Shown here one piece after another: positions 7,120 through 10,986 of a DNA stretch of 10,986 nucleotides (the stretch's first letter is position 1; each line of letters begins with the position of its first letter). Under the pieces are notes generated by a model that saw only the letters and a list, made by a program, of their open reading frames with translations, made no database searches and was not told the DNA's origin. The DNA is from Bacteroidales bacterium (GTDB lineage: Bacteria; Bacteroidota; Bacteroidia; Bacteroidales; UBA7960): positions 1-10,986 of the forward strand of contig SKSI01000085.1 of the NCBI GenBank assembly GCA_007123065.1, written 5' to 3'. A program made the position numbers and the translations under genes.

Positions 7120-7302
7120 CCCACTAAAACATATGCAAAAAAAGGAAAAAAATTGGTGACTTTTTCAAATTATTATTAAAAGTTATGGTTAACAAATGTT
7201 TTGATTATATTGAAACTTCAAATATTAAACGCTAAACCAAATCCCTGTTAAGCATTTTATAAATCTTTTTTCTCCACATGTCGGGGGGGAGATTATAATG
7301 AT

Positions 7303-7310
7303 TACCTTTG
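7303..7310 (+). promoter_or_regulatory. Candidate -7 box of the helicase gene
   Basis: TACCTTTG matches TAnnTTTG exactly and is followed by CACC, a frequent context at Bacteroidota start sites. No TTTG is found at the expected -33 distance, so only the -7 element is supported. The implied 5' leader is about 145 nt. Confidence 0.45.
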
Positions 7311-7461
7311 CACCGAAAATTAAGAGTTGGGTTTTTTCTTTGCCCGTAATCAACGATCACTTTTACTCCGCAGTTAATCTCTCCACCTCATATTAAGATT
7401 TTCATTAAACACGGCCCGCAACAACGCGAGGTCATAAATCTTATTTAATACCATTTATATT

Positions 7462-8673
7462 ATGACGACTTTTGAAAGTCTGGAACTGACTATGCCTATT
7501 TTGCAGGCACTAAACAGCAAAGGCTATGAACAACCCACTCCTGTTCAGGAGCATGCCATCCCGCAAATTCTTGCTGGAAGGGATATATTTGGCAGTGCCC
7601 GTACAGGCACCGGTAAAACTGCTGCATTTGCATTGCCACTGATACAGTTATTAATCAATAAACAAAAACTTGGAAAACATCCAAGGGCAATTATCGTAGT
7701 ACCAACCAGGGAACTGGCACAGCAAATCAGTGAAAGTCTCCGCTTATACGCGCAGCACACAAAACTACGACAAGTAGTGATTTATGGTGGCGTATCTCAA
7801 CAAGGACAAGTTGTTTCACTACGCAAAGGCAGTGATATCATTGTGGCAACGCCCGGCAGGTTGCTTGACCTGATTAACCAGAAACACATCAGCCTTCATG
7901 CCATAGAGCACCTTGTGCTGGATGAAGCTGACAGGATGCTTGATATGGGTTTCATTAATGACATCAAACGCATTTGCGCATACCTGCCTGAAAAGCGACA
8001 ATCATTGCTGTTTTCTGCTACGCTGTCGCCCGAAATCAAAAAGCTGGCATCCAGCTTGCTAAAGAATCCGGTAAGCATCGATATTGAACCCGACCATTCT
8101 TTAGACACTTATACCAGGGAACAGGTTTACTTTATCGACAAAACTTCCAAAATCAACTTGCTTGAACATTTGGTACAGGAAGAGCGTATTGAGCGATCAC
8201 TTATATTTACACGGACCCGCAGAGGCGCTGACAAACTAGTGAAAGCCCTTGCCAAGAAAGGCATCATGGCTCAGGCTATCCATGGAGATAAATCTCAGGC
8301 ACAACGTCTGAAGGCACTCAATCAATTCAAGAACCGTAAGTTAAGTATGCTGGTGGCAACTGATGTAGCTTCCCGGGGTATAGATGTACAGGATCTGTCG
8401 CATGTGATCAATTATGACATCCCCGAGCAAACAGAGACATACACCCACCGCATTGGACGTACAGCCAGAGCCGGACTGGACGGAACCGCTTATTCGTTTT
8501 GCAGTCCTGACGAAAAAAGCTATCTTAAGGACATTCAAAAATATATCGGGAAAAGCATTCCGGTTGGTGAACATCCTTATAAAATGCTGACACAGCCAAC
8601 AGAAACTGCAATCAATAAACCAAAACGCAAAAAACGCTTAAGGTCTGCAAAAAAAGCAACTGCACGTTATTAG
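7462..8673 (+). CDS. DEAD-box ATP-dependent RNA helicase, RhlE-like
   Basis: 403 residues, cytoplasmic, unwinds short RNA duplexes using ATP; family roles are ribosome assembly, RNA turnover and growth in the cold. All core motifs are visible: Q motif GYEQPTPVQ (21-29), motif I ARTGTGKT (46-53), Ia PTRELAQQ (81-88), Ib TPGRL (130-134), II DEAD (154-157), III SAT (185-187), IV LIFTRTRRGAD (247-257), V VATDVASRGIDV (298-309) and VI YTHRIGRTARAG (327-338). Motif I has Arg where Gln is most common, a variant also known in other active helicases. The C-terminus is short and basic (KPKRKKRLRSAKKATARY), typical of the small RhlE-like enzymes and probably RNA-binding. It stands alone with a long 5' leader. 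Assignment to the RhlE subgroup rests on overall resemblance. Confidence 0.95.
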   Translation: MTTFESLELTMPILQALNSKGYEQPTPVQEHAIPQILAGRDIFGSARTGTGKTAAFALPLIQLLINKQKLGKHPRAIIVVPTRELAQQISESLRLYAQHTKLRQVVIYGGVSQQGQVVSLRKGSDIIVATPGRLLDLINQKHISLHAIEHLVLDEADRMLDMGFINDIKRICAYLPEKRQSLLFSATLSPEIKKLASSLLKNPVSIDIEPDHSLDTYTREQVYFIDKTSKINLLEHLVQEERIERSLIFTRTRRGADKLVKALAKKGIMAQAIHGDKSQAQRLKALNQFKNRKLSMLVATDVASRGIDVQDLSHVINYDIPEQTETYTHRIGRTARAGLDGTAYSFCSPDEKSYLKDIQKYIGKSIPVGEHPYKMLTQPTETAINKPKRKKRLRSAKKATARY

Positions 8674-8751
8674 GGAGCCATTGATCGTAGTTTAAGGCCA
8701 AAACAATCAGAAGGCATTGCATGAATTTAACTTTATTTATGCTTTAAACAT

Positions 8752-8781
8752 ATTGACTATCAGTTATTTTCTCTACCTTTA
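8752..8781 (+). promoter_or_regulatory. Candidate promoter of the nitronate monooxygenase gene
   Basis: ATTG (8752-8755), an 18-nt spacer and TACCTTTA (8774-8781) approximate the Bacteroidota pattern TTTG-N19-21-TAnnTTTG. The ATG lies about 27 nt further on, after the A-rich leader GTTAAAACAACAGG, without a Shine-Dalgarno site at proper spacing. Confidence 0.4.
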
Positions 8782-8808
8782 TTACGTTAAAACAACAGGT
8801 CTTACAAA

Positions 8809-9891
8809 ATGAGAGAATTAAAATTAGGTAATTTACGTATTCCGGTACCGATTATTCAAGGCGGAATGGGTGTTGGAATATCTTTATCCGGGCTGGCTGT
8901 AGCTGTTGCCAATCAGGGCGGTGTTGGTGTAATATCAGCCGCAGGGCTGAATTATGTTCATCGCAATCCTGCACTCGATTATTTACAAGCCAATATTGAA
9001 GGATTAAAGAAAGAGCTGCAGACTGCCAAAGAAAAAACCCAAGGCATCATCGGGGTCAATATTATGGTTGCTATGTCCAATTTTGCAGACATGGTGAAAA
9101 CAGCCATCGCAGAAAAGGCCGATGTTATTTTTTCCGGTGCCGGTCTCCCGATGGGGTTGCCTGGATTTCTTACTCCGGGCAGCGAAACAAAGCTTGTTCC
9201 CATCGTTTCTTCCGGCAGGGCAGCCAAACTAATCTGTAACAAATGGAAGTCAGCCTATGACTACCTCCCGGATGCCGTTGTGGTAGAAGGCCCAAAAGCC
9301 GGTGGGCACCTTGGTTTCAAAAACAACCAGATCGAGGACGTACAATATGCCCTTGAAAAACTTGTCCCTGAAGTCGTTAGGGAGGTAAAAGTATTTGAAG
9401 ATCAATACCGTGTGGAAATTCCTGTAATTGCTGCAGGTGGCATCTATACCGGTAAAGATATTTTCAATATCCTTCAAATGGGCGCCAAAGGAGTGCAGAT
9501 AGGCACCCGTTTTGTTACAACTGAAGAATGTGATGCCTCAATGGGCTTTAAGCAATCCTATATTAATGCCCACGAAAAGGATATTGAAATTATTCAAAGT
9601 CCTGTTGGCATGCCCGGGCGCGCAGTAAACAACGGATTTATCGACAAATTGAAACAAGGTTTGAAACGACCCATTAAATGTCCGTTTCATTGCATTCGTA
9701 CATGTGACGTATCAAGCAGTCCCTATTGCATAATTAATGCGCTTTACAATGCTTATAAAGGCAATATGAAAAGCGGATATGCCTTTGCAGGAACCAATGC
9801 CTACCTGGCAACAAGGATCGATACTGTAAAAGAAGTATTTCAGGACCTTGTAGATGGATTTCAATCGACATTAAGCAGTTCTACGAAATAA
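8809..9891 (+). CDS. Nitronate monooxygenase / 2-nitropropane dioxygenase family flavoprotein
   Basis: 360 residues with the FMN-binding TIM barrel of the NMO/FabK family. The N-terminal IPVPIIQGGMGVGIS and QGGVGVISAAGL segments line the FMN pocket. EGPKAGGH (160-167) holds the conserved active-site histidine H167. IPVIAAGGIYTGKDI and MGAKGVQIGTRF form the FMN phosphate site. The members nearest to this type oxidise alkyl nitronates or act on unknown substrates; FabK (enoyl-ACP reductase II) is the main alternative, and no fatty-acid genes are nearby to support it. The C-terminal region has four cysteines spaced C-x3-C-x3-C-x7-C (291, 295, 299, 307) that could bind a metal or iron-sulfur cluster. 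It lies 18 nt upstream of an exported HMA protein, so the two may share a transcript. Confidence 0.88.
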   Translation: MRELKLGNLRIPVPIIQGGMGVGISLSGLAVAVANQGGVGVISAAGLNYVHRNPALDYLQANIEGLKKELQTAKEKTQGIIGVNIMVAMSNFADMVKTAIAEKADVIFSGAGLPMGLPGFLTPGSETKLVPIVSSGRAAKLICNKWKSAYDYLPDAVVVEGPKAGGHLGFKNNQIEDVQYALEKLVPEVVREVKVFEDQYRVEIPVIAAGGIYTGKDIFNILQMGAKGVQIGTRFVTTEECDASMGFKQSYINAHEKDIEIIQSPVGMPGRAVNNGFIDKLKQGLKRPIKCPFHCIRTCDVSSSPYCIINALYNAYKGNMKSGYAFAGTNAYLATRIDTVKEVFQDLVDGFQSTLSSSTK

Positions 9892-9909
9892 CACAAAAAC
9901 CCTATTTCT

Positions 9910-10257
9910 ATGAAAACTCTTTTTTTTATTGCAACATTTCTTTTTCCCTTACTTGGATATAGTCATCATGACATTGCCGAATTCAAAGTGTACGGCGCTT
10001 GCGGCATGTGCGAAGCACGCATCGAAAAGGCGGCCAAAAGCGTTGATGGCGTTAACACTGCCGATTGGAACCGGGAAACCATGATGCTTACCATCGAATA
10101 CGATACCAACGAGGTGAGCCTGGACGACGTACACAAAAAAATCGCTAAAGCAGGCCACGACACCGATATGGTTCGTGCCAAAGATGAAGTATATCAAGCA
10201 CTACCCGCCTGCTGTCATTACGAGCGCCCCGACAACGACAAACCGGACAAATCATAA
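9910..10257 (+). CDS. Exported heavy-metal-associated (HMA) domain protein
   Basis: 115 residues. A signal peptide (about 1-18, hydrophobic core LFFIATFLFPLLG) predicts export to the periplasm. It is followed by one HMA ferredoxin-like domain (about 22-90) with the metal-binding loop GACGMCEARIE, cysteines 31 and 34. Such domains bind Cu(I) or other soft metals and pass them to partner proteins. The tail contains LPACCHYER with adjacent cysteines 101-102, possibly an extra metal site or disulfide. It follows the nitronate monooxygenase gene by 18 nt, and a second HMA protein lies 152 nt downstream, which suggests a metal-handling locus. Copper is the likeliest metal by family, but this is inference. 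Confidence 0.85.
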   Translation: MKTLFFIATFLFPLLGYSHHDIAEFKVYGACGMCEARIEKAAKSVDGVNTADWNRETMMLTIEYDTNEVSLDDVHKKIAKAGHDTDMVRAKDEVYQALPACCHYERPDNDKPDKS

Positions 10258-10310
10258 AAAGTAGCGTAAGCTTCTGCACAGGATAATCATAATTATATTA
10301 AACCTAAGAA

Positions 10311-10347
10311 CGCAAAGGTATTCGCGAAAAACGTGAATACCTTTGTG
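10311..10347. repeat. 16-bp-stem hairpin of Bacteroidota intergenic repeat type
   Basis: CGCAAAGGTATTCGCG (10311-10326), loop AAAAA, and the complementary arm 10332-10347 pair over 16 bp with two G-T wobbles. The AACGCAAAGG...CCTTTGTG sequence and the following CTTTGTG/CTTTGTT/CTTTGCG motifs (10342-10379) resemble interspersed sequences common between genes in Bacteroidota genomes (from memory). It separates the two HMA genes and could act as a terminator for the first, although no clean T-run follows. Confidence 0.65.
10338..10345 (+). promoter_or_regulatory. Candidate -7 box inside the hairpin, upstream of the HMA-MauE gene
   Basis: TACCTTTG in the right arm of the hairpin matches TAnnTTTG exactly and would give a ~58-nt leader to the ATG at 10410. 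Because the arms are complementary, the left arm holds the same box on the minus strand. No matching -33 TTTG is seen. Confidence 0.3.
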
Positions 10348-10409
10348 CCTTCTGTGGGTTCTTTGTTTGAAATCTTTGCGAGAAACCAAATCTTACAATC
10401 TTTTTCACT

Positions 10410-10986
10410 ATGCACTTAACCTACACCCTGTCCGGAATGACCTGCGGGGGATGTGCCGCCAAAGTAAAAAGCACATTCCTCAAACATCCCGATGTGCTTT
10501 CGGCAGAAGTGAGCCACCAGGAAGGAACGGCAAAAGTGGAGGCAGAAAGCAAACCCGACCGTTCCCAACTGGACAAGCTCCTGGCTGATGCGGGTGAATA
10601 CCGCATCACCGAAGAAGTTGCTGAAAGCATTACATCAAACGAAGAAAGCCATTCCCATGCATCGGCATTACCTGAACAGGAAACAGCATCCATCTGGGAA
10701 ACCTACAAACCCCTGGTACTTATATTTTTGTTTGTTTCAGGTGTAGCAGCCCTGGCATCCTTTCAGGAAAGATTTTTTTCCTGGCATGATTGGATGCGCT
10801 ACTTTATGGCGGGGTTTTTTATTGTGTTCTCGTTCTTTAAGTTTCTCGACCTGAAAGGCTTTGCTCGCTCTTATGCCATGTACGACCTGCTGGCAAAGCA
10901 GTGGAAAGGCTATGGTTATGTTTATCCCTTCGTCGAACTTGGGTTGGGCGTTCTGTACATCACTGCCATCCATCTGCCGGCAACTC
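10410..10986 (+). CDS. HMA domain fused to MauE/DoxX-like membrane protein, 3' end outside window
   Basis: The frame is open from the ATG at 10410 to the window end, giving 192 residues and no stop. Residues 1-70 are a cytosolic-type HMA domain with GMTCGGCAAK (cysteines 12 and 15). A linker with ESHSHAS (79-85, two histidines) follows, then hydrophobic segments at about 101-118, 130-147 and 170-188. The run FMAGFFIVFSFFKFLDLKG and the segments YAMYDLLAKQW and YGYVYPFVELGLG are typical of MauE/DoxX-family redox-associated membrane proteins. The HMA part probably delivers or senses a soft metal such as copper, and the membrane part is of uncertain function. It is preceded by a smaller exported HMA protein, which supports a metal-handling locus that continues to the right. 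No Shine-Dalgarno site is visible before the start. Confidence 0.85.
   Translation, partial: MHLTYTLSGMTCGGCAAKVKSTFLKHPDVLSAEVSHQEGTAKVEAESKPDRSQLDKLLADAGEYRITEEVAESITSNEESHSHASALPEQETASIWETYKPLVLIFLFVSGVAALASFQERFFSWHDWMRYFMAGFFIVFSFFKFLDLKGFARSYAMYDLLAKQWKGYGYVYPFVELGLGVLYITAIHLPAT

Larger units (their letters stand above)
7036..7461. other. Divergent intergenic region with operon promoter and helicase leader
   Basis: These 426 bp separate the start of the minus-strand ABC operon from the plus-strand helicase. The left part is AT-rich with A- and T-tracts (7125-7260), then a G7 run at 7283-7289. Promoter candidates for both directions are listed separately. If transcription of the helicase starts near 7317, its mRNA has a ~145-nt leader. 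I see no Shine-Dalgarno sequence before the helicase ATG, no convincing riboswitch and no coding frame. Confidence 0.5.

Noticed and set aside
7294..7299. TATAAT, identical to the classic sigma-70 -10 box
   Set aside because: No -35 TTGACA at proper distance, and the Bacteroidota primary sigma factor uses TAnnTTTG; an exact match to that lies just downstream.
7607..7630. Arg in place of Gln in motif I of the DEAD-box helicase as a possible defect
   Set aside because: ARTGTGKT is a known natural variant in functional DEAD-box proteins and the Walker lysine and threonine are intact.

Overview
The window looks like a chromosomal segment of a member of the Bacteroidota. This is an inference from content. 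Several gene starts lack a Shine-Dalgarno sequence and follow A-rich leaders. Matches to the TAnnTTTG -7 box typical of this phylum lie in three intergenic spaces. The transposase remnant at the left edge, the signal-peptide HMA protein and the HMA-MauE protein all have a Bacteroidota flavour. No tRNA, rRNA or CRISPR array was seen.

Left edge (1-546, +): the 3' part of a REP-associated tyrosine transposase (RAYT, Y1_Tnp/IS200-like). The frame is open from base 1 to the stop at 544-546. It reads without interruption through six 18-bp repeats, a perfect 32-bp palindrome and about four 24-bp repeats before reaching the conserved RAYT C-terminus. The catalytic domain lies outside the window. About 730 bp without a convincing gene follow (547-1280).

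Centre (1281-7035, all on -): a compact four-gene operon, read from 7035 down to 1281. It encodes a membrane-anchored protein with three tandem ABC_sub_bind (TrpX-like, COG2984-type) domains, a STAS-domain protein with a long unrecognised C-terminal region, a COG4120-type permease and a COG1101-type ATPase. The genes are 10 nt apart or overlap by 8-10 nt, and the last two have clear Shine-Dalgarno sequences inside the preceding gene. Together they look like a small-molecule importer with a STAS partner, possibly a regulator of the ATPase. This is the best candidate here for a poorly described system.

Right half (7462-10986, all on +): a RhlE-type DEAD-box RNA helicase with a long 5' leader; a nitronate monooxygenase/FabK-like flavoprotein with a four-cysteine C-terminal motif; a small exported HMA-domain protein 18 nt downstream; a strong hairpin of Bacteroidota intergenic type; and the start of an HMA-MauE/DoxX-like membrane protein that runs off the right edge. 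The two HMA proteins suggest the left border of a copper or heavy-metal handling locus that continues beyond the window.
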